DNA of 51,620 bases from positions 1 through 51,620 of the forward strand of contig NZ_AUAX01000041.1 in assembly GCF_000428945.1 (NCBI RefSeq). Reading direction: 5' to 3'. Below are positions 42,911-50,095 of this stretch, piece after piece. The position numbers and the translations under genes were made by a program. How positions within the stretch are numbered: the first letter of the stretch is position 1; every line of letters begins with the position of its first letter. The stretch comes from Hamadaea tsunoensis DSM 44101 (GTDB lineage Bacteria > Actinomycetota > Actinomycetes > Mycobacteriales > Micromonosporaceae). The notes beneath the pieces were generated by a model. The model was not told the DNA's origin, ran no database searches, and saw nothing but the letters and a program-made list of their open reading frames with translations.

Positions 42911-44665
42911 GTGCCAATCGAATCCGCCGCCCGCATGATCCCGGATCTGGCCACTTTCCCCGCATTGCGCGCCTGGCAACGGAAGGCTCTCGTCGAGTAC
43001 CTGCGCCGACGCTCGCCCGACTTCCTCGCGGTCGCGACGCCCGGCGCCGGCAAGACCACGTTCGCCCTGCGCATCGCGGCCGAGCTGCTCGCCGACGGCA
43101 GCGTCGAGCGCGTCACGGTCGTGGCCCCCACCGAACATCTCAAGATCCAGTGGGCGCGCGCCGCCGCGGCCGTCGGCATCCAGCTCGACCCGGCCTTCCG
43201 CAACTCCGACGAGTACGCCTCGCGCGACTTCCACGGCGTCGTCATCACGTACGCGCAGGTGGGCATGGCTCCGCAGGTGCATCGGAAGATGACGTTCACC
43301 CGGCCGACGCTGGTGATCCTCGACGAGATCCACCATGCCGGCGACTCCCGCAGCTGGGGCGACGGCGTGAAGGCGGCCTTCGAGCCCGCCGTGCGCCGCC
43401 TGATGCTCACCGGTACGCCGTTCCGCTCGGACGACAATCCGATCCCGTTCGTCGAATACGTCCGGGACGGCGCCGACGGCCTGCCCCGATCCCGCTCCGA
43501 CAGCAGCTACGGGTACGCCGACGCGCTCGCCGACGGCGTCGTGCGGCCGGTCATCTTCCTCGCGTACTCGGGCGAGACACGCTGGCGTACGAGTGCGGGT
43601 GACGAGCTGGCCGTGCGGCTGGGCGAGCCGATGACCCAGGACGTCGTCGCGCAGGCGTGGCGGACCGCCCTGGACCCGGTCGGCGACTGGATGCCCCAGG
43701 TGCTGCGGGCCGCCGACGCCCGCCTCCAGGTGAAGCGGAAGGGCGGCATCCCCGACGCCGCCGGCCTCGTCATCGCCTCCGACCAGCAGTCCGCCCGCGC
43801 GTACGCGAAACTCCTGCACACCATCACCGGCGAGAAGGCGGTGGTGGTCCTCTCCGACGACGACGGCGCCTCGAAGCGGATCGCGGACTTCGCGGAGAGC
43901 GAGGACCGCTGGCTCGTCGCGGTGCGGATGGTCTCCGAGGGTGTCGACATCCCCCGCCTCGCCGTCGGTGTGTACGCGACCAGCGCCTCCACCCCGCTCT
44001 ACTTCGCCCAGGCGATCGGCCGGTTCGTCCGGGCCCGCCGGCCCGGCGAGACGGCGAGCGTCTTCCTGCCCAGCGTCCCGCACCTGCTCGGACTGGCCTC
44101 CGAGATGGAGATGCAGCGCGACCACGTGCTCGGCGCGAAGCAGAAGCGGGAAGGCTTCGACGACGAACTGCTGGAGCGGGCGCAGAAGAGCGAGGACGCC
44201 AGCGGCGAGCTGACCAAGAAGATCGAGGCGCTGTCGGCGACGGCCGAGCTCGATCAGGTCATCTTCGACGGCGCCACGTTCGGCCTGCCGGCCCTCTCGG
44301 GTACGCCCGAGGAGGAGGAGTTCCTCGGCCTGCCCGGCCTGCTGACCGCCGACCAGGTGGCCCAGCTGCTGCACAAGCGCCAGGCCGAACAGGTCGCCGC
44401 CGCCCGCCGCCGCTCCAACGCCGCCGCGGCCGCCAGCATCGCCAAGGGCGCCCCGGTCGCGGCCCCGGCCCCCATGTCCGCCGGCGAGCGCCGCATCAAC
44501 CTGCGCAAGCAGCTCAACGCGCTGGTGGCGGCCCATCACCACAGGACGGACCTACCTCACGGCAAGATCCACGCCGAACTCCGGAGGCTGTGCGGCGGCC
44601 CGCCCAGCGCCCAGGCGACCATCGAGCAGCTCGAAGAGCGCATCGCCACCCTCCAGACGCTGTAA
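42911..44665 (+). CDS. Superfamily 2 DEAD/DEAH-box helicase
   Basis: A 584-residue helicase. Walker A ATPGAGKTTFALRIA (motif I), VVAPTEHLKIQW (Ia), LVILDEIHH (motif II, DEIH), LMLTGTPFRSD (III), VRMVSEGVDIPRL (V) and FAQAIGRFVRARRPGE (VI) are all present. This SF2 type resembles the restriction-enzyme/XPB-like helicases rather than RNA helicases. The C-terminal third is helical and charged (KKIEALSATAEL, IATLQTL) with no nuclease motif. The GTG at 42911 is preferred to the TTG at 42905. No methylase or restriction partner lies nearby. Confidence 0.9.
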   Translation: MPIESAARMIPDLATFPALRAWQRKALVEYLRRRSPDFLAVATPGAGKTTFALRIAAELLADGSVERVTVVAPTEHLKIQWARAAAAVGIQLDPAFRNSDEYASRDFHGVVITYAQVGMAPQVHRKMTFTRPTLVILDEIHHAGDSRSWGDGVKAAFEPAVRRLMLTGTPFRSDDNPIPFVEYVRDGADGLPRSRSDSSYGYADALADGVVRPVIFLAYSGETRWRTSAGDELAVRLGEPMTQDVVAQAWRTALDPVGDWMPQVLRAADARLQVKRKGGIPDAAGLVIASDQQSARAYAKLLHTITGEKAVVVLSDDDGASKRIADFAESEDRWLVAVRMVSEGVDIPRLAVGVYATSASTPLYFAQAIGRFVRARRPGETASVFLPSVPHLLGLASEMEMQRDHVLGAKQKREGFDDELLERAQKSEDASGELTKKIEALSATAELDQVIFDGATFGLPALSGTPEEEEFLGLPGLLTADQVAQLLHKRQAEQVAAARRRSNAAAAASIAKGAPVAAPAPMSAGERRINLRKQLNALVAAHHHRTDLPHGKIHAELRRLCGGPPSAQATIEQLEERIATLQTL

Positions 44666-44673
44666 GAACCACA

Positions 44674-44707
44674 AAGACCACCGGAGTCGGAAAACCTCGG
44701 TGGTCTT
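44674..44707 (+). terminator. Hairpin after the helicase gene
   Basis: AAGACCACCG (44674-44683) and CGGTGGTCTT (44698-44707), perfect 10-bp stem with a 14-nt loop, 8 nt after the helicase stop. A short T-rich tail follows (TGTC). It may stop transcription in both directions. Confidence 0.75.
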
Positions 44708-44713
44708 GTCCCC

Positions 44714-44809
44714 GCACTCGGCCCGCGACGTCCGGCAGTGCAAGATCAACAAATACGAAGTAATTGTTGATCTCTGTGCTGACGGACGTTGCACTATGGG
44801 GCCGAGTGC
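44714..44809. repeat. Extended imperfect palindrome, about 96 nt
   Basis: The outer arms are GCACTCGGCCC (44714-44724) and GGGCCGAGTGC (44799-44809). Inside, ACGTCCGGCAGTGCA, AGATCAACAAATAC faces GTAATTGTTGATCT, CTGTGCTGACGGACGT around a 3-nt GAA tip, with several mismatches and one extra segment (TGCACTATG) on the right. The centre is unusually AT-rich. It may be a small inverted-repeat element or a strong RNA hairpin. Confidence 0.75.
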
Positions 44810-44860
44810 CCGGCACCGCCCGAAGGGCGGGCCCAGCAACAACCTTCCAGCCCAAGCCCC

Positions 44861-44960
44861 CGTGGCCCAGGCCGTGCCTTCATGGTCCAGGCCGTGCCCT
44901 CATGGTCCAGGCCGTGCCCTCATGGTCCAGGCCGTGCCCTCATGGTCCAGGCCGTGCTAT
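44861..44960. repeat. Five-unit 20-bp tandem repeat
   Basis: Units of CATGGTCCAGGCCGTGCCCT: three perfect copies at 44881-44940, flanked by a diverged first copy (44861-44880, CGTGGCCC...) and a diverged last copy (44941-44960). The array abuts the stop codon of the DUF3039 gene on the minus strand (44960-44962). The unit is not a multiple of three. Confidence 0.95.
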
Positions 44961-45202
44961 CAGTCGTTCAGCGCTTCGTAGATTTCCTTGCATTCAGGGC
45001 AGACAGGGAACCGCTGCGGGTCACGCGAGGGCACCCAGACCTTGCCGCACAAGGCGCGGACCGGCGTCCCCTCGACCATCGCCGAAAGGATCTTGTCCTT
45101 CGGCGCATAGTGCGAGAAGCGCTCATGGTCGCCCTCGTCCATCCGGTAATCGGTATCGGTGCGCTCTTCGATGAGCGTGCCGGTCTCAGGGGTCGTACTC
45201 AC
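44960..45202 (-). CDS. DUF3039 protein
   Basis: An 80-residue protein of the DUF3039 family: DEGDHERFSHYAPKDKILSAMVEGTPVRALCGKVWVPSRDPQRFPVCPECKEIYEAL. The HERFSHY motif, the lone Cys in ALCGKVW and the CPEC pair suggest a zinc site. Conserved across actinobacteria, often near sigB. Function unknown. The GTG at 45202 (VSTTPETGT) is chosen by homologue length. A five-unit tandem repeat begins at the stop codon. Confidence 0.85.
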   Translation of the reverse strand: MSTTPETGTLIEERTDTDYRMDEGDHERFSHYAPKDKILSAMVEGTPVRALCGKVWVPSRDPQRFPVCPECKEIYEALND

Positions 45203-45313
45203 GCCTCCAAGTCTGGCAGAGTCTGAGCCCGGCGGCGAGTCGGATAGGCCGACAACCCCGTAGAACCTGCCCACACGGCCCGCGGGTCCAGCCTCGCCGA
45301 CTATGTTCTAGGC

Positions 45314-46234
45314 GTGAGCATCAGACTGGGTGACGAAGTGGCGGCGGCTCTGGAGCAGGGTTCGCCGGTGGTGGCGCTGGAGAGCACGATCGTCTCGCAC
45401 GGCCTGCCCCGACCGGACAATCTGCGTATCGCTCGCGAGATCGAACAGACCGTACGCGAGAACGGCGCGATCCCCGCGACGATCGGCATGGTCGACGGCG
45501 AGCTGATCGTGGGGCTGTCCGACGCCGAACTGACCCGCCTCGCGACCAGCGATGACGTGATCAAGCTCTCGGTACGCGATCTCGCCACCGCCGCCGCCAT
45601 GAAGGCCGACGGGGCGACCACGGTCGCGAGTACCTCCGCGGTCGCGGCGGCGGTCGGGATCGGCGTGTTCGCCACCGGCGGGCTGGGCGGCGTACATCGG
45701 GAGGCCAACGTCACCTTCGACGAGTCGGCCGACCTGACGACCCTGTCGCGTACGCCGATCGTCGTGGTGTGCGCCGGGGTCAAGTCGATCCTCGACGTCG
45801 GGGCGACCCTGGAGCGGCTGGAGACGCTCGGCGTGGGCATCCTCGGCTACCGGACCAAGCGGTTCCCGGGGTTCTTCATCACCGACTCCGGTTTCGAGCT
45901 GACCTGGGAGGCCGCCTCGCCGGAGCAGATCGCGCAGGTCATGCTGGCCCAGAACGACCAGGGCCTGCACGACAGCGGGATCATCGTGGCCAACCCGCTG
46001 CCGGTGGACGAGCAGCTCGATCCGGCGCTGCACGACCGGACCCTGGCCGACGGGCTGCAGCTGCTGCGCGACCGCAAGATCACGGGCAAGGACGTGACGC
46101 CGGCGCTGCTCGCGCACTTCCACTCGGCGACCGAGGGCAAGAGCCTGGACGTCAACGTCCGCATCATCCTGCGCAACGCCGCCCTGGCCGCGCAGATCGC
46201 CGCGGCGGCGAGCAAGCTGGCGGAGGCCGAGTGA
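45314..46234 (+). CDS. psuG: Pseudouridine-5'-phosphate glycosidase
   Basis: A 306-residue enzyme that splits pseudouridine 5'-phosphate into ribose 5-phosphate and uracil. Family motifs include VALESTIVSHGLPRPDNL (catalytic Glu), DVIKLSVRDL (Lys), GGLGGVHREA and VVCAGVKSILDV (Lys), and FPGFFITDSGF. Together with the following PfkB kinase it forms a pseudouridine breakdown pathway. The GTG start at 45314 and normal length support an intact gene. The stop overlaps the kinase start by 4 bp. Confidence 0.95.
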   Translation: MSIRLGDEVAAALEQGSPVVALESTIVSHGLPRPDNLRIAREIEQTVRENGAIPATIGMVDGELIVGLSDAELTRLATSDDVIKLSVRDLATAAAMKADGATTVASTSAVAAAVGIGVFATGGLGGVHREANVTFDESADLTTLSRTPIVVVCAGVKSILDVGATLERLETLGVGILGYRTKRFPGFFITDSGFELTWEAASPEQIAQVMLAQNDQGLHDSGIIVANPLPVDEQLDPALHDRTLADGLQLLRDRKITGKDVTPALLAHFHSATEGKSLDVNVRIILRNAALAAQIAAAASKLAEAE

Positions 46235-47100
46235 CGGTCGTCTGCGTCGGCGACATCATCACCGACGTGGTCGCGGCCCTGCGGGCGCCGCTCGCGGCCG
46301 ACTCCGACACGCCGGCCCGGATCCGCGTGACCGGTGGCGGCCAGGCCGCGAACACCGCCGCCTGGCTGGCCGCCGCGGGCGCGGACGCGGTCCTGGTCGG
46401 CGCGGTCGGCGACGATCAGGCCGGTCGCGACCGGATCACCGAGCTGACCGGCCTGGGCGTACGCGTCCGGGCGCAGGTCTGCCCCGGCGTGGAGACGGGC
46501 GCCATCGTCATCCTGTCCGGCGACGGCGTACGCAGCATGGTCACCGACCGCGGGGCCAACGAGCTGCTCGCCGAGGACGAGATCGCCGCCGGCCTGTCCG
46601 GCGGAACCAGGCTGCACCTCTCCGCGTACACCCTGTTGGGGAAGACGACCCCGGGCCTGTACGCGCTGGCGCAGGCCCGGACTCGCGGCCTGGCGGTGAG
46701 CGTCGACGCGGCCTCGGCGCAGCCGCTGCGGGAACTCGGCGCGGCGGAGTTCTTCAGCCGGATCCGGCCCTGCGACCTGCTGTTCGCCAACCGCGAGGAG
46801 GCGGAGGTGCTGGCCGGGCCGGGCGAGCCGCACCATCAGGCGCTCGTGCTGGCGGCGGAGATCGGCGGCGGCGCGGTGGTGAAGCTGGGCGCGGCGGGCG
46901 CGGTGTGGGCCCTGCCCGACGGCGAGCTGGTACGCCAAACCGCGCCCGAGACCGAGGCGGTGGACACGACGGGCGCGGGTGACGCCTTCGCGGCGGGCCT
47001 GCTCGCCGCGCTGGACGCCGGCGCCGACCCGCGGGCCGCCCTGAAGGCCGCCGTCGACCTGGGCGCGCGGGCGGTCACCAGGATCGGCGCGCGCCCGTGA
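46231..47100 (+). CDS. psuK: PfkB-family kinase, probable pseudouridine kinase
   Basis: A 289-residue ribokinase-like sugar kinase. N-terminal substrate region: RIRVTGGGQAANTAAWLAAAGA. C-terminal ATP site and catalytic base: AVDTTGAGDAFAAGLLAAL (DTTGAGD motif). GTG start overlaps psuG stop (GTGA). The coupling to psuG points to pseudouridine as the substrate, phosphorylated to pseudouridine 5'-phosphate; sequence alone only proves the PfkB fold, and another ribonucleoside is possible. Confidence 0.88.
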   Translation: MTVVCVGDIITDVVAALRAPLAADSDTPARIRVTGGGQAANTAAWLAAAGADAVLVGAVGDDQAGRDRITELTGLGVRVRAQVCPGVETGAIVILSGDGVRSMVTDRGANELLAEDEIAAGLSGGTRLHLSAYTLLGKTTPGLYALAQARTRGLAVSVDAASAQPLRELGAAEFFSRIRPCDLLFANREEAEVLAGPGEPHHQALVLAAEIGGGAVVKLGAAGAVWALPDGELVRQTAPETEAVDTTGAGDAFAAGLLAALDAGADPRAALKAAVDLGARAVTRIGARP

Positions 47101-47186
47101 TGCGACGGGCGTGACAAGTACCCGCGAGTGGGGAATGTCGGTCATCGGTGGCAGGATGAGAAGTCCAGCCCCGAGGAGGCCTGAGG

Positions 47187-47537
47187 ATGGCTCGCCAGGC
47201 GTACCAGCCGATCTTGATCACCGATGCCGAGGAGAGCCTCGACAAGCAGCGGCACAGCCGCGAGATCCGCTACATGACGATGATGGGTCTGCGCGCCCTG
47301 TGCCTGATCCTGGGCGCCGTGCTGGCGATGTTGCAGGTTCCTCTGCTGTGGCTGTGGCTGACCTTCTGCGGCCTGGGAATGATCTTCCTGCCCTGGATGG
47401 CCGTCCTGATCGCCAACGACCGGCCGGTCAAGGCCGAGCACCGCTGGCGGCACAAGCCGGCCCCGCCCACGCCGCACGCCCCGAACGCCCTGCCCACTCA
47501 GCCCATCGGAAAGACCATCGACGCCGACCATGAGTGA
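47187..47537 (+). CDS. DUF3099 membrane protein
   Basis: A 116-residue protein of the DUF3099 family. N-terminus YQPILITDAEESLDKQRHSREIRYMTMMGLRALCLIL is characteristic, followed by two transmembrane helices (ALCLILGAVLAMLQVPLLWLW; FCGLGMIFLPWMAVLIAN) and a Pro-rich tail. Function unknown; conserved near sigB in actinobacteria. Its last 8 bp overlap the tag gene. Confidence 0.88.
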   Translation: MARQAYQPILITDAEESLDKQRHSREIRYMTMMGLRALCLILGAVLAMLQVPLLWLWLTFCGLGMIFLPWMAVLIANDRPVKAEHRWRHKPAPPTPHAPNALPTQPIGKTIDADHE

Positions 47538-48099
47538 CCTGATCATCGGGCCCGACGGCCTCGCCCGCTGCCCGTGGGGGCTGAGCACGCCGGACTACGT
47601 CGCGTACCACGACACGGAGTGGGGGCGGCGGCTGGAAGGCGACGACGCCCTCTTCGAGCGCCTGACGCTGGAGGCCTTCCAATCCGGACTGTCGTGGATC
47701 ACCATCCTGCGCAAGCGCCCCGCGTTCCGGGAGGCCTTCGCCGGCTTCTCGATCGAGAAGGTCGCCGCCTTCGGCGAGTCCGACGCGACCCGGCTGATGG
47801 CCGACGCCGGGATCGTCCGCAACCGGGCCAAGATCGACGCGGCCCTGCACAACGCCCGGGTCGCCCTCGACCTGCCCGACGGGCTGAGCGCGCTGCTCTG
47901 GTCGTACGCGCCACCGCCCCGCGAGCGCCGGCCGGCCGCGCCGGCCGACGTGCCGGCCACCACACCGGAGTCGGTGGCGATGGCCAAGGGGCTGCGCAAG
48001 GCGGGCTTCAAGTTCTTCGGACCCACCACCGCGTACGCGTTGATGCAGGCGACGGGCATGGTGGACGACCACCTCGACGGGTGCCACGTACAGCGTTGA
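47530..48099 (+). CDS. tag: DNA-3-methyladenine glycosylase I
   Basis: A 189-residue base-excision repair enzyme that removes 3-methyladenine from alkylated DNA. Zinc-finger-type ligands are Cys in LARCPWG, His in YHDTEWG, and the C-terminal His/Cys pair in DDHLDGCHVQR. YHDTEWGRRLEGDDALFERLTLEAFQSGLSW holds the catalytic Glu. The helix-hairpin-helix region is IVRNRAKIDAALHNA. The ATG at 47530 overlaps the DUF3099 gene. It converges on sigB. Confidence 0.95.
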   Translation: MSDLIIGPDGLARCPWGLSTPDYVAYHDTEWGRRLEGDDALFERLTLEAFQSGLSWITILRKRPAFREAFAGFSIEKVAAFGESDATRLMADAGIVRNRAKIDAALHNARVALDLPDGLSALLWSYAPPPRERRPAAPADVPATTPESVAMAKGLRKAGFKFFGPTTAYALMQATGMVDDHLDGCHVQR

Positions 48100-48119
48100 G
48101 GCGGCCCCGAAGGGCCGCC
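48100..48119. terminator. Terminator between tag and sigB
   Basis: GGCGGCCC, CGAA tetraloop, GGGCCGCC: perfect 8-bp stem placed between the convergent genes; no clear U-tract. Probably works in both directions. Confidence 0.8.
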
Positions 48120-48132
48120 CCGACAACCGTCG

Positions 48133-49116
48133 TCAGTTGGCGTAGACCGACAGGCGGCTCGCCCGCTCCGGCTGGCGCAGTTTCAGCAGCGTGGTCTTCT
48201 CGATCTGGCGGATGCGCTCCCGGGAGAGCCCGAACTCCTTGCCGACCTCGTCCAAGGTGCGCTGGCGGCCGTCGTCGAGGCCGAAGCGCAGCCGGATGAC
48301 GGCCTGCTCGCGCTGGCTCAGCGTGGCCAGCACGACCGCCACCTCACCGCGCAGCTGGCCGGTGGCCACGCTGTCCTCGGTCTGCGGCGCGACGCACGGG
48401 ACGAAGTCGCCGAGCGCGCTCTCGCCGTCGTCGCCGACGGCCTGGTCCAGGCTGACCGGCTCGCGGTCGTAGGACATGAGCTCGATCACCTGGTACTCCG
48501 GCACCTCCAGGGCGGCGGCGAGCTGGGCGATCGACGGTTCCCGGCCGAGCGAGGCGGCGAGGTCGCGGCGTACGCGGACCATCCGGTTGACCTGCTCCAC
48601 CATGTGCACGGGGATGCGGATCGTGCGCGCCTGGTCGGCCATCGCCCGGGTGATCGCCTGGCGGATCCACCACGTCGCGTACGTCGAGAACTTGTAGCCC
48701 TTGGTGTAGTCGAACTTCTCCACCGCGCGGATCAGACCCAGGTTGCCCTCCTGGATCAGATCCAGGAACGCCATGCCACGGCCCGTGTACCGCTTCGCGA
48801 CGCTGACGACCAGCCGGAGGTTCGCCTCCAGCAGGTGGTCCTTGGCGCCGCGGCCCTCGGCGACGACGATCATGAGCGCGGCGGCGTCGGCGGCGGGCAC
48901 GCCCGCTTCTGCGGCCTCGTCCAGCAGGTGCTCGGCCATCAGCCCGGCCTCGATCCGGCGGGCCAGCTCGACCTCCTCGACCGCGGTCAGCAGCTTCGTC
49001 CGGCCGATCGCGTTCAGATAGGCCCGGACCAGGTCGGACGAGATTCCCCGCTCGTCCACGGCGTCGAGATCGCTCACCGTGCTGCGGATGTCCCTCTCGA
49101 TCATCGTGTCGCTCAT
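48133..49116 (-). CDS. sigB: Group 2 sigma factor (SigB/HrdD-type)
   Basis: A 327-residue sigma-70 factor without region 1.1. Region 1.2 ([18 protein letters not shown]), region 2 ([38 protein letters not shown]) and region 4 ([40 protein letters not shown]) are complete. More than 60 consecutive residues of region 2 equal those of the principal sigma factor at 39710-41380, so the two probably share -10 sequence preference. The ATG at 49116 has a GGAGAGG site. It may serve stress or stationary-phase genes, as in mycobacteria, but that role is inferred. Confidence 0.93.
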   Translation of the reverse strand: MSDTMIERDIRSTVSDLDAVDERGISSDLVRAYLNAIGRTKLLTAVEEVELARRIEAGLMAEHLLDEAAEAGVPAADAAALMIVVAEGRGAKDHLLEANLRLVVSVAKRYTGRGMAFLDLIQEGNLGLIRAVEKFDYTKGYKFSTYATWWIRQAITRAMADQARTIRIPVHMVEQVNRMVRVRRDLAASLGREPSIAQLAAALEVPEYQVIELMSYDREPVSLDQAVGDDGESALGDFVPCVAPQTEDSVATGQLRGEVAVVLATLSQREQAVIRLRFGLDDGRQRTLDEVGKEFGLSRERIRQIEKTTLLKLRQPERASRLSVYAN

Positions 49117-49275
49117 CGCCTCTCCCCGTTCGCTGAACATGTGATCAGAGTGCGCGCGTACGCGTGAAGTGACGGTGAGTTGGATTCACGTCGTGTGTGG
49201 CGTGGATTACGCTGGGCCGGGCATCGCGGGTCCTGCCGGTCCACGCAGGACCGGGAGCCGGGGGAGGAAGTCAGC

Positions 49276-50049
49276 GTGTTCGAGCGGCTGAAGCAGGTCT
49301 TCGGCGCCGGTGGGCCGAGTGTCGCGACCACATTGGAGACTCCCCGGGTGCTGCCCGGCGGGGACGTCGTCGGCACCATCCACGTCGTCGGGGGTACGCG
49401 TCCGGTCTCCATCAGCCGGATCGTGCTGGGACTGTCCACGATGGTCTGCGTCGACGGGGACACCCAGCTCGACGAGGTCGTGTTCGCCCGGCAGGCGGCC
49501 ACCGACTCGTTCGGCCTGGCGCCGGGCGAGGAGCGGGACTTCGACTTCGAGTTCCTCGTCCCCTACGAGGTCCCGCTGACGATCGTGGCCGGTCGCCGGC
49601 TGGAGGGCATCCACCTCGGCGTACGCACGGAGCTGGAGGTGGCCCGCGCGTTCGACCGGTCCGACCTCGACCCCATCGAGACCGAGCCGCTGCCGGCGCA
49701 GGCCGTCATCGTCAAAGCGCTGCTGGATCTCGGCTTCCGCATCGTGCGCTCGGACGTGGAGCACGGCGTCCTGCGCGGGGTGAGCCAGACGCTGCCGTTC
49801 TACCAGGAGATCGAGTTCCACCCCGCCGCCAAGTACGCGGCCGCGATCAACCAGCTCGAGGTGACGTTCGTGACGGCGCCGACGGCCACCCAGGTCGTGC
49901 TGGAACTCGACCGGCGCGGCGGCGTGATCTCGGGACGCGACGTGTTCGGCCGGTTCGTGGTGGACCACTCGCGGATCGCCGACACGGACTGGAAGGGCCA
50001 GCTCGACGACTGGATCATGGAATCCTGCCGCCGCGTAGGCATCTTCTGA
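49276..50049 (+). CDS. Spo0M-family protein
   Basis: A 257-residue arrestin-like protein of the Spo0M family. The first half (VFERLKQVFGAGGPSVATTLETPRVLPGGDVVGTIHVVGG) is typical, and EERDFDFEFLVPYEVPLTIVAG and ELEVARAFDRSDLDPIETEPLP follow. B. subtilis Spo0M influences sporulation and the cytoskeleton; in actinomycetes the role is not established. The GTG at 49276 has a GGAGG-type site. It lies next to sigB (divergent) and just left of an insertion sequence. Confidence 0.9.
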   Translation: MFERLKQVFGAGGPSVATTLETPRVLPGGDVVGTIHVVGGTRPVSISRIVLGLSTMVCVDGDTQLDEVVFARQAATDSFGLAPGEERDFDFEFLVPYEVPLTIVAGRRLEGIHLGVRTELEVARAFDRSDLDPIETEPLPAQAVIVKALLDLGFRIVRSDVEHGVLRGVSQTLPFYQEIEFHPAAKYAAAINQLEVTFVTAPTATQVVLELDRRGGVISGRDVFGRFVVDHSRIADTDWKGQLDDWIMESCRRVGIF

Positions 50050-50062
50050 CCCCTCCCCCGGC

Positions 50063-50087
50063 CCCAAGATCTGGTTTGGATCAGGGA
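50063..50087. repeat. Half of the dispersed palindromic repeat, cut by the insertion sequence
   Basis: CCCAAGATCTGG then TTTGGATCAGGGA. The 20 nt at 50068-50087 equal 3633-3652 except one base. The insertion sequence begins at about 50086 and hides the second half of the unit, which would lie beyond the window. Confidence 0.7.
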
Positions 50088-50095
50088 CTCGGGTT

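Noticed and set aside
41345-44542. 1065-codon minus-strand frame opposite the helicase and TRIC genes
   Set aside because: Antisense shadow, with His/Arg/Gly-rich sequence and no domain.
42911-44665. Defence or restriction-modification system around the SF2 helicase
   Set aside because: The helicase resembles restriction-type SF2 enzymes, but the neighbours are a TRIC channel and DUF3039. No methylase, nuclease or specificity gene is present.
44861-44960. CRISPR array
   Set aside because: The repeats are directly adjacent 20-bp units with no spacers, and no cas genes are present. It is a simple tandem repeat.
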